64,000 bases of DNA from Blastococcus sp. CPCC 205250 (GCF_019799925.1 NZ_JABGCG010000004.1:372001-436000), one strand, 5' to 3'; shown: positions 1-9,191, counted from the stretch's first letter. The notes: generated from the sequence alone by a model not told the origin. Translations and numbers: made by a program.

Positions 1-43
1 ACGCTCCGCGACCCGGCAGGAGGACGGTCGATGGTGTCGCGTC

Positions 44-1582
44 CTACGCGACCGTGAAGTCCCGGAGGTCGAAGGGCGTGACCGCCGTACCGCGGTAGGC
101 GAACCCCGAACCGGTGGCGAACGACCCGGTCAGCGTGAAGAGCGGCGCGAACAGCGCATCCTCCACGGCGATCGTGTTGATCTCCCGGTAGAGCTCCGCG
201 GCGCGCTCGGGATCACTCTCGATGGCCGCCTCGGCGATCAGGGCGTCGATCTCGGGATCCTGGTACCCGAACGGGTTGTGGGACCCGCCGGGGAGGAAGT
301 ACAGCGCCACGGTGCGCGCCGGCGGGGCGGCCCCACCGAGGTTGAAGTACATCGGCCACTCTGTCGTCTGCACGTTCTGCTGCGGGGTCACGGGCTCCCA
401 CTCGACGGTGATGCCGACGTCGCCGAGCAGCTGGGCGATGGTGGGCTGGAACTGCTGCACCGTCAGGTTGGACGGCACCGAGAGGGTGAACCCGTCGGGG
501 TATCCCGCGTCCGCGAGCAGGTCGCGTGCTCCCTCGGGGTCGTACTCGTACTCGTCCGCCAGGTCCTCGACGAAGGCAGCCGACGCCGGGCTGAAGATCT
601 GGTTGCTCGGCGTGCCGAGCCCGTTGAGCAGCGCGTCCACCATCCCCTGACGGTCGAGGGCCATGTTGATCGCCTGCCGGACCCGGACGTCCTCCAGCGG
701 CTCCGCCACCTCGCCGCCGCGGTCGGTGAGGATCAGCGCGCCGACGGTCTGCCCCTCGACGCGGGTGACGTCCAGCCCGGCGCCCTCCGCCTGCTCGGCC
801 TGCGCCGCGTCCACGGTGCCGGCGTCGACCTCGCCGGCGGCCAGGGCGTTGTACGCCGCCGTCCGGTCGGCGATGACCCGGACGGTCACCGTCTGGAACG
901 GGTACGCGTCCGCGTTCCAGTGGTCGTCCCGTCGCTGCAGCACGTACGTCGTGCCGTCGATCGTGGCGTCGCGATCGAGGGTGTAGGCGCCGGACCCCAC
1001 CGGGTCGAGCGCCGTGCTCGGCTCGTCGAGGGTGTCGGGATCCCCGATCACCCCCGATCCGTAGGACAGCGCCACGAGCAGGTTCGGATCCGGCCGGCTC
1101 AACCGCAGCACGACCGTTTCCTCGTCCGGCGCCTCGATGGACTCGACCGCGCCGAGGTTGCCCTGCTGCGGCCCCGCGGTGGTCCGGGTGCGTTCGAGCG
1201 TGGCCCGGACGGCCTCGGCGTCCACCGGGTCGCCGTCACTGAACGTCATGCCGTCGCGCAGGTCCAGCGTGAGGACGCGGGCGTCCTCGGAGTACTCGTA
1301 CGCCTCGGCCGCGTTGGGCTGCGGCACGCCGTCCGCGCTCAGGTACATCAGGGTGTCGAAGACAGCCCCCCACACGTAGCGCTGCTGACCGTCGTTGAGC
1401 TGGGCCGGGTCGAGGGAGTTGGGCGCGGCCTGGACGGCCAGGGCGATGCTCTCCGCCCCGCCCGACTCCGGGGAGTCCGGGTCGGCGTCGGCGGACGTGT
1501 CCCCGCCGCAGGCCGACAGCGCCAGCAGCAGCGCGACGGCGGGCACGCCGACGGACAGTCGGCGTGAGTGGGAAGCGGACAT
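44..1582 (-). CDS. ABC transporter substrate-binding lipoprotein, family 5 (peptide/nickel/opine type)
   Basis: This is a 512-residue secreted binding protein of the SBP_bac_5 type that would deliver a solute to an ABC importer. The N-terminus has basic residues, a hydrophobic stretch and the lipobox LLALSAC, so it should be lipid-anchored outside the membrane. The start at 1582 is preceded by AGAGGAGA. An upstream in-frame ATG at 1669 would add 29 residues in front of the signal peptide and is rejected. It lies 90 bp downstream of the hydroxyacid dehydrogenase on the same strand, so the two are probably cotranscribed. Any permease and ATPase genes would lie beyond the left edge. The solute is unknown; an organic acid or a peptide-like compound are both possible. 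Confidence 0.88.
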   Translation of the reverse strand: MSASHSRRLSVGVPAVALLLALSACGGDTSADADPDSPESGGAESIALAVQAAPNSLDPAQLNDGQQRYVWGAVFDTLMYLSADGVPQPNAAEAYEYSEDARVLTLDLRDGMTFSDGDPVDAEAVRATLERTRTTAGPQQGNLGAVESIEAPDEETVVLRLSRPDPNLLVALSYGSGVIGDPDTLDEPSTALDPVGSGAYTLDRDATIDGTTYVLQRRDDHWNADAYPFQTVTVRVIADRTAAYNALAAGEVDAGTVDAAQAEQAEGAGLDVTRVEGQTVGALILTDRGGEVAEPLEDVRVRQAINMALDRQGMVDALLNGLGTPSNQIFSPASAAFVEDLADEYEYDPEGARDLLADAGYPDGFTLSVPSNLTVQQFQPTIAQLLGDVGITVEWEPVTPQQNVQTTEWPMYFNLGGAAPPARTVALYFLPGGSHNPFGYQDPEIDALIAEAAIESDPERAAELYREINTIAVEDALFAPLFTLTGSFATGSGFAYRGTAVTPFDLRDFTVA

Positions 1583-1672
1583 CAGATCTCCTCTGATCCA
1601 GGTGGTCCGTGCCTGTGACCCGGACGGGTCCGTGCGTTCCGGAGTGCCGCCGCCGTGCCGTGGCGGCACCCG

Positions 1673-2680
1673 CTATCGGGGCGTGTAGATGTCGCGGGGG
1701 GTGATCGCGTTAAGCAGGGGTTCCCCGCTGCGGTACCGCCGGATGTTCTCGACGATGACGTCGATCGAGCGCTGGGTGCGCTCGGGGATGCGGGGCGTCA
1801 TGTGCGGGGTGATGAGGACGTTGGGCTGGTCCCACAGCGGCGAGTCCGGCGGGAGCGGCTCGGGGTCGGCGACGTCCAGGCCGGCACCGGCTATGGCGCC
1901 GGAGGCGAGGGCCTCGACCAGTGCGTCGGTGTCGATGAGGCCGCCGCGTGCCAGGTTGACGATGTAGGCGCTCGACTTCATCCGCGCGAACTGGTCGGTC
2001 GAGAAGAGGTGGTACGTCTCGTCGCTCAGGTGGGCGGCGAGCATGATCACGTCGGACTCCTCGATCAGCGGGTCGATGGAGTCACCGGCATCGGCGGCGA
2101 GCATCCGGTCGACGGCAGGGGCGTCCTCACCCGCCCGCCGGCGGTAGGCGATGACCCGCATGCCGAACGCCTTGCCGAGCCGCGCCATCTCCTCGCCGGT
2201 CTTGCCGAAGCCGACGATGCCGAGGGTCTTGCCCCACAGCGCCAGCCGGTTCTCGTAGCCGGCGGGAGCGCGCCACTGGTGGGCCGCCTGCATCTCGAGC
2301 AGGCCCTGGACGTCGTAGGTCAGCGCGAGGGCGAAGTAGAAGGCGTGCTGCGCGAGTGCGGGGGCCGAGCGCCCCGCCGACCCGGTGACGAGCAGGCCCT
2401 TCTCGAACACCTCCGGCCGCGCGGACCGGGTGAGGCCCGCGTGGTCGCAGTGGACCCAGCGGAGGTGCGGCGCCTGCAGGTGACGGTCGTCGAGGTCCGT
2501 CCAGTGGACGGCCACGTCCGCCGTCTCCAGCGCGCGCGAGATCCCCTCGTTGTCGTCCCACCGGACCTGCAGGAACTCCGCCGGCTCGAAGGCACGGCGC
2601 AGCTGCTCGATCTCGTCGGGCTGGAACAGCGCCGTCGAGACGACGGTGCGGATCTCGCGTGGCCCCTGGCCGGCATCCAT
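1673..2680 (-). CDS. D-isomer-specific 2-hydroxyacid dehydrogenase, NAD-binding
   Basis: This 335-residue protein should interconvert a D-2-hydroxyacid and its 2-oxoacid with NAD(P). It has the Rossmann motif GFGKTG (residues 157-162) and the family catalytic triad Arg245, Glu274 and His293 (in the segments NLARGG, ADPEPLP and ITPH). The start at 2680 has GGAGGAG about ten bases upstream. It leads an apparent two-gene unit with the downstream binding protein. A LacI-type palindrome lies 91-104 bp upstream. Glyoxylate/hydroxypyruvate reduction fits the neighbouring glycolate genes, but the substrate is an inference. The internal spacing is normal for the family. Confidence 0.88.
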   Translation of the reverse strand: MDAGQGPREIRTVVSTALFQPDEIEQLRRAFEPAEFLQVRWDDNEGISRALETADVAVHWTDLDDRHLQAPHLRWVHCDHAGLTRSARPEVFEKGLLVTGSAGRSAPALAQHAFYFALALTYDVQGLLEMQAAHQWRAPAGYENRLALWGKTLGIVGFGKTGEEMARLGKAFGMRVIAYRRRAGEDAPAVDRMLAADAGDSIDPLIEESDVIMLAAHLSDETYHLFSTDQFARMKSSAYIVNLARGGLIDTDALVEALASGAIAGAGLDVADPEPLPPDSPLWDQPNVLITPHMTPRIPERTQRSIDVIVENIRRYRSGEPLLNAITPRDIYTPR

Positions 2681-2770
2681 CAGTGGGGAACTCCTCCTGC
2701 TCAGGACCCCACGGGCGTCGGGACGCCAGCGGGATGTCGAGGGCCGACTATGGCCCAGGACACACCTGGT

Positions 2771-2784
2771 GGCATCCGGTTGCC
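2771..2784. promoter_or_regulatory. LacI-type operator A
   Basis: GGCATCCGGTTGCC differs at one position from the palindrome GGCAACCGGTTGCC seen at five places in this window. It lies upstream of the leftward hydroxyacid dehydrogenase. A second TTGCC follows exactly ten bases after the first (2790-2794), an arrangement also found at site C. Confidence 0.65.
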
Positions 2785-2989
2785 AAGTCTTGCCGTGATC
2801 GGCCGCACCGGTCGTCCGACCGGTTGGCGCGGGACCGGCCCGGCCAGATGCGGATGGGTGCGACCGTCGGACACGACGGTGCCGGACGGCCGGCGGCCGC
2901 ACGCAGCCACCGGATGCCGGCCACGACCGGCCCGGAGAACGGGGTCGGTCCTCCACCGGCTCGCTCCGGCCCGGCGCAGGCCGATCACG

Positions 2990-3060
2990 TCGGTCAGGGA
3001 GGGCGCACAGAGGCGCCGGGCACCCCTGGCGACCGAGTTCGTCCTCCGGGGCTCCCGCGC
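2990..3060 (+). pseudogene. Possible remnant of a LacI-family regulator C-terminus
   Basis: Reading forward in the frame of base 3032 gives TEFVLRGS preceded by APLA. This closely resembles the C-terminal tail of LacI-family repressors and matches the tail of the intact regulator at 12307-13335 (PLSTEFVLRGST). Nothing upstream in any frame looks like the rest of such a protein, and the frame has no proper start. I read it as a leftover of a deleted regulator gene beside operator A. Chance similarity cannot be excluded for so short a match. Otherwise the gene-free stretch 2681-3089 shows only operator A. Confidence 0.35.
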
Positions 3061-3089
3061 CGGGCTCGCGCGGTCGTCCCCTCCCCCGC

Positions 3090-3872
3090 TCAGGGGCGGT
3101 GCGCGGCCGCGTGGTCGGAGACCAGTCGCGCGACCAGTTCCGGCTCGGCGACCGGGGCCAGGTGCCCGGCGCCCCGCACGACCTCGTGCCGGGCCCCGGG
3201 CACGGCCCGGGCGATCAGTTCCTGGTCGGCGACGGGGTTGGCGGTGTCCGCCTCACCGCTGACGACGAGGGTGGGCACCGTGATCGAGCCCAGGTCGCCC
3301 GTGACGTCGGCCGCCGCCAGGACGTCCCCGGCGAACGCGTAGCCGGTCGCCTCGGTGCCCTCGAGCATCTCCCGATAGCGCGCCACCACCTCCGGCCGGC
3401 GCTGCTGGAACTCCTGGGCGAACCAGCGGTCCAGCACCCCGGGCACGATCGGGGCGACGCCGTCCTCGCGGACCAGCCGGGAGCGCTCGACCCAGACGTC
3501 GCGGGAGAAGCGGGCCGCGCAGCACATGGCCGCGAGGGTGGCGACCCGGTCGGGACGCCGGGACGCGGCCCGCAGGGCGACGAGACCACCGAGCGAGATG
3601 CCGGCGACGTGGGCCCGCTCGGCGCCGACCTCGTCCAGCACGGCGAACACGTCGTCGACGAGGTCGTCCAGCGTGAACGGCTCGTGGGCCGCCGGCCCGC
3701 CGCGGTCGCGCTGATCGAAGCGCACCACGTCGAAGCGCTCGGCGAGCGTCGGCACCACGTCGTCCCACATGGCCGTGGTCGTGGCGAGGGAGTTGACCAG
3801 GACGATCGTGCCGGCCGCCCCCGAGGGGTCGGTCGTCCGCGTCACCAGGACGCCGGTGTAGCCGCTGCTCAT
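3090..3872 (-). CDS. Alpha/beta hydrolase, 3-oxoadipate enol-lactonase-like
   Basis: This 260-residue alpha/beta hydrolase has the nucleophile elbow GISLGG with Ser93, an acid residue Asp209 in GEADTANP and His237 in GAGHLAP. The cap region and overall order resemble 3-oxoadipate enol-lactonases (PcaD), which open an enol-lactone ring. No other protocatechuate-branch gene is nearby, so the true substrate may be another lactone or ester. The start at 3872 has AGGAGG eight bases upstream; longer readings to the right are antisense noise over the next gene. The gene is divergent from the reductase at 4029, and a LacI-type palindrome lies between them. Confidence 0.8.
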   Translation of the reverse strand: MSSGYTGVLVTRTTDPSGAAGTIVLVNSLATTTAMWDDVVPTLAERFDVVRFDQRDRGGPAAHEPFTLDDLVDDVFAVLDEVGAERAHVAGISLGGLVALRAASRRPDRVATLAAMCCAARFSRDVWVERSRLVREDGVAPIVPGVLDRWFAQEFQQRRPEVVARYREMLEGTEATGYAFAGDVLAAADVTGDLGSITVPTLVVSGEADTANPVADQELIARAVPGARHEVVRGAGHLAPVAEPELVARLVSDHAAAHRP

Positions 3873-3933
3873 GCCGTCCGCCTCCTGCGGGCCGCGCACC
3901 TGGTGCGTCCCGGCGCGCCCGGCTAGCGTAGCT

Positions 3934-3947
3934 GACAACCGGTTGCC
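3934..3947. promoter_or_regulatory. LacI-type operator B
   Basis: GACAACCGGTTGCC matches the palindrome GGCAACCGGTTGCC at 13 of 14 positions. It lies between two divergent starts (3872 leftward, 4029 rightward), so one site could control both genes. Confidence 0.7.
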
Positions 3948-4028
3948 AACCTCCGAGTCGTCGTCCCGGCGGCCCGTTCCACCCCGACCCGCGCCCCCGG
4001 GCAACCGGCGCGGGAGAGGAGCCGAGCC

Positions 4029-4913
4029 TTGAGCTCGATCACCTTCATCGGCCTGGGGATCATGGGCCTCCCCATGGCCCGCAACCTGACGCAGGCCGGG
4101 CACGACGTCACCGGCGTCGTGCGTTCCGAGCGAGGACGCGCGCGGGCCACCGACGCGGGTCTGCAGGTCACCGAGGACGCGGCCTCGGCGGTGCGCGACG
4201 CCGACGTCGTCATCACGATGCTGCCGGACACCCCTGACGTGCGCGCGACCGTCACCACGATCGCCCCCGCGCTGCGGGAGGGATCGCTGCTGATCGACAT
4301 GAGCACGATCGACCCCGTCGCGACCCGCGACATCCGCGCCACCGCGCTCCCCGACTCCGTGGCGATGCTCGACGCGCCGGTGAGCGGCGGTGAGGCCGGC
4401 GCGGTCGACGGTGTCCTCTCGATCATGGTCGGCGGGGCCGACGCGGACGTCGAGCGGGCCCGCCCTCTGTTCGAGGCGATGGGGAAGACGATCGTGCACG
4501 TCGGCCCACTGGGCTCCGGCCAGGTCGTCAAGGCGGCCAACCAGCTCATCGTCGCCGGCAACATCCAGATGGTGGCCGAGGCCGTCGTCTTCCTGCGCGC
4601 CCAGGGGGCGGACCTGGAGTCCGCGCTCGAGGTCATCGGCGGTGGGCTGGCCGGCAGCACCGTCCTCCAGCGCAAGCGCACGGCCTTCCTCGACGGTGCC
4701 TTCGCGCCCGGCTTCCGGCTCGCGCTGCACGCCAAGGACCTGGGCATCGTGCAGAGCAGCGCGGCCGAGTCCGGCCTGTCGCTCCCGCTGACGGCGGCGG
4801 TCACCCAGCTGGTGCGCGCGCTGGTCGCCCGGGGCGACGGGGACCTGGACCACTCGGCCCTGCTCAAGCTGGCCGGTGAGCTGAACGGGCAGGACAGCAC
4901 CAGCGAGAGGTGA
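4029..4913 (+). CDS. glxR: 2-hydroxy-3-oxopropionate (tartronate semialdehyde) reductase-like, beta-hydroxyacid dehydrogenase family
   Basis: This 294-residue NAD(P)-dependent beta-hydroxyacid dehydrogenase has the N-terminal FIGLGIMG (residues 6-13) nucleotide-binding motif, DAPVSGG near residue 115 and the catalytic Lys168/Asn171 in VVKAANQ. The family covers tartronate semialdehyde reductase (glycerate formation) and 3-hydroxyisobutyrate dehydrogenase. The glycolate operon beside it favours the former, although no glyoxylate carboligase is visible here. The start is TTG at 4029, preceded by GGAGAGGAG. The gene faces the glcG end across a strong bidirectional terminator. The symbol is based on family plus context. 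Confidence 0.8.
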   Translation: MSSITFIGLGIMGLPMARNLTQAGHDVTGVVRSERGRARATDAGLQVTEDAASAVRDADVVITMLPDTPDVRATVTTIAPALREGSLLIDMSTIDPVATRDIRATALPDSVAMLDAPVSGGEAGAVDGVLSIMVGGADADVERARPLFEAMGKTIVHVGPLGSGQVVKAANQLIVAGNIQMVAEAVVFLRAQGADLESALEVIGGGLAGSTVLQRKRTAFLDGAFAPGFRLALHAKDLGIVQSSAAESGLSLPLTAAVTQLVRALVARGDGDLDHSALLKLAGELNGQDSTSER

Positions 4914-4916
4914 GGA

Positions 4917-4958
4917 CCGGCCGGGGGCACGCGGTCGGGTCCGCGTGCCCCCGGCCGG
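4917..4958. terminator. Bidirectional hairpin terminator
   Basis: A perfect 18-bp inverted repeat (4917-4934 and 4941-4958) with a six-base loop lies between the convergent ends of the reductase at 4913 and glcG at 4962. There is no T-run, as is common in high-GC actinomycetes. Confidence 0.85.
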
Positions 4959-4961
4959 AGA

Positions 4962-5390
4962 TCAGTCCGGCTGGGCGGTGAGGCCCGCGGCCTCGATGCC
5001 CGCCACCGCGGCGGCCTCGTCGTTGTCCGACGTGTCGCCGGTGATGCCGACGGCGCCCAGCAGCGCACCCCCGCCGTCCCGGACGAGCACGCCGCCCGGG
5101 ACCGGCACGAGCGAGCCGCCGATCGCCGCGGAGGCTGCAGCGATGAAGTAGGCCTGCTGCTCGGCGCGGGCCATCAGCGACCGCGAGCCCATGCCGAGCG
5201 CGAGCGCTCCGTGGGCCTTGCCGAAGGCGATCTCGAAGCGCTTGTTCGACGAGCCGTCCTCGCGCTCGGCGGCCACCACGTGCCCCCCGGCGTCGAGGAC
5301 GACGACGGTCAGCGGCTTGAAGCCCCCGTCCCGGCCGGCGGCCCGGGCGGCCTCGATCACGGTGCGGGCGGTCTGCAGGTCGATGGACAC
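4962..5390 (-). CDS. glcG: GlcG/HbpS-family heme-binding-like protein (DUF336)
   Basis: This is a 142-residue single-domain protein of the GlcG/HbpS family. It carries the conserved VVVLDAGGHVVA strand and the GGVLVRDGG segment near the C-terminus. GlcG proteins are encoded with glycolate oxidase genes, but their biochemical role is unsettled; HbpS members bind heme. The start is GTG at 5390 with GGAGGG upstream. It is the last gene of the leftward glc operon, 38 bp after malate synthase, and is followed by a perfect hairpin terminator. Confidence 0.85.
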   Translation of the reverse strand: MSIDLQTARTVIEAARAAGRDGGFKPLTVVVLDAGGHVVAAEREDGSSNKRFEIAFGKAHGALALGMGSRSLMARAEQQAYFIAAASAAIGGSLVPVPGGVLVRDGGGALLGAVGITGDTSDNDEAAAVAGIEAAGLTAQPD

Positions 5391-5428
5391 GACGGTCCCT
5401 CCAGGTGTGTGGGGTCTCGGGAGCGGGT

Positions 5429-7675
5429 TCAGGAGGCCGGGCTGGGAGCCCGGTCGGCGAGCACGGCGTCGCGGGTGCGGGGCTCGGCGTCACCGCCGCC
5501 ACCGCCGTCGGCGGCCTTGGCCCGCTGCCGCCAGCGGGTCAGGGCCGGCTCGGTGTAGCCGTTGGGCTCGCGCCGGCCGGAGAAGACCAGGTCCAGGGCG
5601 GCCTGGAACGACGGGCTGCCGTCCAGGTCAGCGCTCATCGGGCTGTAGCCGGGCTCGCCGGCGTTCTGCTCGTCGACCACGGCTGCCATCCGGGCGAAGG
5701 TGTCGCGGACCTGCGTCTCGTCGACCAGCCCGTGGTGCAGCCAGTTCGCGATCTGCTGGCTGGAGATCCGCAGGGTGGCCCGGTCCTCCATCAGGCCGAC
5801 GCCCTCGAGGTCGGGCACGGTCGAGCAGCCGATGCCCAGGCCGACCCAGCGGACGACGTAGCCGAGGATCGACTGGGCGTTGGTCTCCAGCTCGTGCCGG
5901 ATCTGCTCGGCCGAGAGTGCATCGGCGCCGGGGAGGACGGGCGGCACCAGCAGGTCGCGGCGGTCGGCGAGGGGCCGCTGCCGGATCTCCTCCTGGACGG
6001 CGAGCACGTCGGTCTCCAGGTAGTGCAGCGCGTGCAGGGTGGCCGCGGTCGGCGAGGGGACCCAGGCCGTGTTGGCCCCGGCGCGGGGGTGGCCGCCCTT
6101 GGTGTCGAGCATCTCCCGCATGGCGGCCGGCTTGGCCCACATGCCCTTGCCGATCTGGGCCTGCCCGGCGAAGCCGGCGCGCAGGGCCACGTCGACGTTG
6201 CGGTCCTCGTAGGTGGTGAGCCAGGTCGCGCTGCGCTGGGCGCCCTTCGGGACGACGGGGCCGGCCTCGAAGTCGGTGTGGATCTCGTCGCCGGTCCGGT
6301 CGAGGAACCCGGTGTTCACGAAGATGACCCGGTCGGCGGCGCGGGCGATGCAGGCCTCGAGGTTGACCGAGGTGCGCTTCTCCTCGTCCATGATGCCGAT
6401 CTTCAGCGTGGTCGGCTCGAGGCCGAGCGCCTGCTCCACCGCGGCGAGCAGCTCCACCGACAGCGTGACCTCGTCGGGGCCGTGCATCTTCGGCTTCACG
6501 ATGTAGACGCTGCCGGCGCGGGTCTGGGTGTACCGGGACAGCCCGCGTAGGTCGTGCAGCGCCGCGGTCGCCGAGACCAGGGCGTCGAGGACCTCCTCGA
6601 GCAGCGGGTCGCCGTCGGCGGTGCGGACGGCGTCCAGGCGCATGTGGTGCCCGACGTTGCGGACCAGCAGCAGGGAGCGGCCGGGCAGGACCAGCTCGGC
6701 GCCGTCCGGGCCGACGTAGGTCCGGTCGCCGTTGACGGAGCGGGTGACCGTCCGCCCCTCCTTGCCGAAGGTGGCGGTCAGCTCGCCGGTGCGCAGGCCC
6801 AGCCAGGTGCGGTAGGCGCCGACCTTGTCCGGCCCGTCGACGGTGGCGACCGAGTCCTCGAGGTCGACGATGGTGCTCACGGCGGACTCGAGCACCACGT
6901 CGGACACCCCGGCGTGGTGCTGGGACCCCACCCGCGTGGACGGGTCGACGGTCAGCTCCAGGTGCAGGCCGTTGCGCCGCAGCAGCACGGCCGCCGCCCG
7001 GTCGCCGTCCCCGGGACGGGAGCCGGCGAACTGCGCCGGGTCGGCCAGCCCGGTGGTGCCGGCCGCGGTGTCGACGGCGAGCTCCCCGGCGGCCGGGACC
7101 CGGTAGGCGGTGGCGTCGGCGTGGCTGCCCTCGGCGAGCGGGAAGAAGCGGTCGAGCAGCCGGTCGGCCTCGGCGATGACCTGCGCGCCGCGGCGCTCGT
7201 CGTACCCCGGCGCGAGCTCGTGCTCCTGCGGCAGCGCGTCGGTCCCGTAGAGGGCGTCGAACAGCGAGCCCCAGCGGGCGTTGGCCGCGTTGATCGCGTA
7301 GCGCGGCACGGTCGAGGGGACGACGAGCTGCGGACCGGGCACCTCGGCGATCTCACGATCCACCCGGCTGACCCGCACCGTCGGCTCCTCCGGCGGCACG
7401 AGGTAACCGATGTCGGTGAGGAACGCCTCCAGCGCCTCGACGTCGCCGGCGCCGTGCTCCCGGTGCCAGGCGTCGATCTGCTCCTGCAGCTCGTCGCGGC
7501 GGCGCAGCGCCTCCTCGACCCGCGGGGCGAACCGGCCGTGCAGGTCGGCCACCGTGGACCAGAACCACTCCGGCTCCAGGCCGAGGGCGGGCAGCAGCTC
7601 GCCGGCCACGAAGTCCCGCAGCTCGGGGTCGACCTGCAGGCCGCCGGTCGTCGTCGCGTCGCTCACGCTTGCCAC
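5429..7675 (-). CDS. glcB: Malate synthase G
   Basis: This 748-residue protein condenses glyoxylate with acetyl-CoA to malate. Length and segments match the G isoform, including YIVKPKMHGPDEV, MDEEKRTSVNLEACI and FVNTGFLDRTGDEIHT, which form the metal and substrate site. It differs from the short A isoform by its long insertion domain. The C-terminus carries an extra low-complexity tail of about 25 residues rich in Gly, Asp and Arg. The start is uncertain: GTG at 7675 or GTG at 7666, neither with a strong ribosome-binding site. It follows glcF after 40 bp, so glyoxylate made by GlcDEF is used by the same transcript. Confidence 0.95.
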   Translation of the reverse strand: MASVSDATTTGGLQVDPELRDFVAGELLPALGLEPEWFWSTVADLHGRFAPRVEEALRRRDELQEQIDAWHREHGAGDVEALEAFLTDIGYLVPPEEPTVRVSRVDREIAEVPGPQLVVPSTVPRYAINAANARWGSLFDALYGTDALPQEHELAPGYDERRGAQVIAEADRLLDRFFPLAEGSHADATAYRVPAAGELAVDTAAGTTGLADPAQFAGSRPGDGDRAAAVLLRRNGLHLELTVDPSTRVGSQHHAGVSDVVLESAVSTIVDLEDSVATVDGPDKVGAYRTWLGLRTGELTATFGKEGRTVTRSVNGDRTYVGPDGAELVLPGRSLLLVRNVGHHMRLDAVRTADGDPLLEEVLDALVSATAALHDLRGLSRYTQTRAGSVYIVKPKMHGPDEVTLSVELLAAVEQALGLEPTTLKIGIMDEEKRTSVNLEACIARAADRVIFVNTGFLDRTGDEIHTDFEAGPVVPKGAQRSATWLTTYEDRNVDVALRAGFAGQAQIGKGMWAKPAAMREMLDTKGGHPRAGANTAWVPSPTAATLHALHYLETDVLAVQEEIRQRPLADRRDLLVPPVLPGADALSAEQIRHELETNAQSILGYVVRWVGLGIGCSTVPDLEGVGLMEDRATLRISSQQIANWLHHGLVDETQVRDTFARMAAVVDEQNAGEPGYSPMSADLDGSPSFQAALDLVFSGRREPNGYTEPALTRWRQRAKAADGGGGGDAEPRTRDAVLADRAPSPAS

Positions 7676-7715
7676 TTCCGTCTCTGTCTCGTCGGGTGTG
7701 TGTCGTCGGGGTCGG

Positions 7716-9191
7716 TCAGAAGGTGCCGGGCTCGGCGGTCCGGGCGTCCAGGCTCGGCCGACCCCGCCCGCCGCGTGCGGTCACCGGGTCCACCCCGCGG
7801 ATCGAGGCGTCCAGCAGCTCGACCGGGTGGAACATCGGCAGGTCACCGGGCCAGTACCGGCGGATCTGCAGCAGGCAGCCGGGGTTGGCGGTCGCCAGGG
7901 CGTCGGGCGCGACCGAGAGGACGTGCTCGACCTTCCGTCGGCCCAGCTCCTCGGCCGGCTCGGGGTTCACCAGGTTGTAGATGCCCGCGGAGCCGCAGCA
8001 GATCTCCGCCTCCGGGATGTCGGTGACCTGCAGGCCCGGGATGGTCCCCAGGACCTCGCGGGGCTGGCTGCGCACGCCCTGGGCGTGCCCGAGGTGGCAG
8101 GCGTCGTGGTAGGCCACGCGCGCCTCGATGGGGTGCCGCGGCGCGACGGGGCCCAGCTCGGCGAGCAGCTCGGAGACGTCGCGCACCTTGGCCGAGAACG
8201 CGGCGGCCTTCTCGGCGTACGCCGCGTCGTCGCGCAGCATCCTGCCGTACTCCTTGAGCGTGCTGCCGCAGCCGGCGACGTTCGCGACGATCGTCTCCAC
8301 CTCGGCCTCGGCGAACGCGTCGATCAGCGCCCGCGCCCGGTCGAGGGCCTCGGGCTCCCGGCCGGCGTGCTCGCTCAGGGCGCCGCAGCAGCGCTGCGTC
8401 GGCGGGGCGACCACCTCGCAGCCCTCCGCCGTCAGCACCCGCACCGTGGCCTGGTTGACGTCGGCGAAGAAGACCCGTTGCACGCACCCGGTGAGGAAGC
8501 CGACGCGCCGCCGCACCGTCCCGACGGCCGGGGTGACGGCCGGCGTGCGGGTGGCCAGGTGGCGCAGCTTCGCCGGCGGCATCAGCGCCTCCACCGCCTG
8601 CAGCCGCCGGGGCAGCAGCCGGACCGCCCCGGTGCGGTGCGCCAGGCCGCGCAGGCCCAGGCGCCGGTACAGCTCCCCGAGCACCGCCGTGACCCGCAGC
8701 CGGCTCGGGTACGGGAAGAGGGCGAAGACCAGCCCGCGGAACAGCCGGTCGGCCAGCCCGCGCCGGTGGTTGCGCTCGAGCTGCGGCCGGACCGCCTCGA
8801 TCAGCTGGTCGTACTGCACGCCGGACGGGCAGGCGGTGACGCAGGCCATGCAGCCCAGGCAGGCGTCGAAGTGCTGGGCATAGGTGTCGTCCATCTCGAC
8901 GGCGCCCTCCTTGCCCAGCTTCATCAGGTAGATGCGGCCGCGCGGGGAGTCCATCTCCTCGCCCCACAGCGCGTAGGTGGGGCAGGTGGGCAGGCAGAAA
9001 CCGCAGTGGACGCAGTCGGAGATGAGCTCGTCGGACGGCGGGTGGTGGGCGTCGAAGACGCCGGCACCGCGCCCGGCCTCGGCGAGGGCATCGACGGGGG
9101 CATCGACGGGGGCATCGACGGGGGCATCGACGTGCAGGCGCAGGTCGGCCTGCGTGCCGGGATCGGTGGCGGTGGGGTCGGGTGCGGTCAT
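7716..9191 (-). CDS. glcF: Glycolate oxidase iron-sulfur subunit GlcF
   Basis: This 491-residue subunit passes electrons from the flavin subunits of glycolate oxidase. It has two 4Fe-4S motifs, Cys60/63/66/70 and Cys111/114/117/121, followed by two cysteine-rich CCG domains (QRCCGALSEHAG and EICCGSAGIYN). The ATG at 9191 overlaps the glcE stop as ATGA, so the two are translationally coupled. The N-terminus is unusual: a 12-bp tandem repeat encodes VDAP units at residues 21-33, ahead of the conserved part. Longer readings to the right are antisense to glcE. Confidence 0.94.
   Translation of the reverse strand: MTAPDPTATDPGTQADLRLHVDAPVDAPVDAPVDALAEAGRGAGVFDAHHPPSDELISDCVHCGFCLPTCPTYALWGEEMDSPRGRIYLMKLGKEGAVEMDDTYAQHFDACLGCMACVTACPSGVQYDQLIEAVRPQLERNHRRGLADRLFRGLVFALFPYPSRLRVTAVLGELYRRLGLRGLAHRTGAVRLLPRRLQAVEALMPPAKLRHLATRTPAVTPAVGTVRRRVGFLTGCVQRVFFADVNQATVRVLTAEGCEVVAPPTQRCCGALSEHAGREPEALDRARALIDAFAEAEVETIVANVAGCGSTLKEYGRMLRDDAAYAEKAAAFSAKVRDVSELLAELGPVAPRHPIEARVAYHDACHLGHAQGVRSQPREVLGTIPGLQVTDIPEAEICCGSAGIYNLVNPEPAEELGRRKVEHVLSVAPDALATANPGCLLQIRRYWPGDLPMFHPVELLDASIRGVDPVTARGGRGRPSLDARTAEPGTF
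9088..9135. repeat. 12-bp in-frame tandem repeat, four copies
   Basis: Four consecutive copies of GCATCGACGGGG (the last one diverged) lie inside the 5' end of glcF. The 12-bp unit keeps the frame, so copy-number change would only lengthen or shorten the N-terminal VDAP stretch. Confidence 0.9.
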
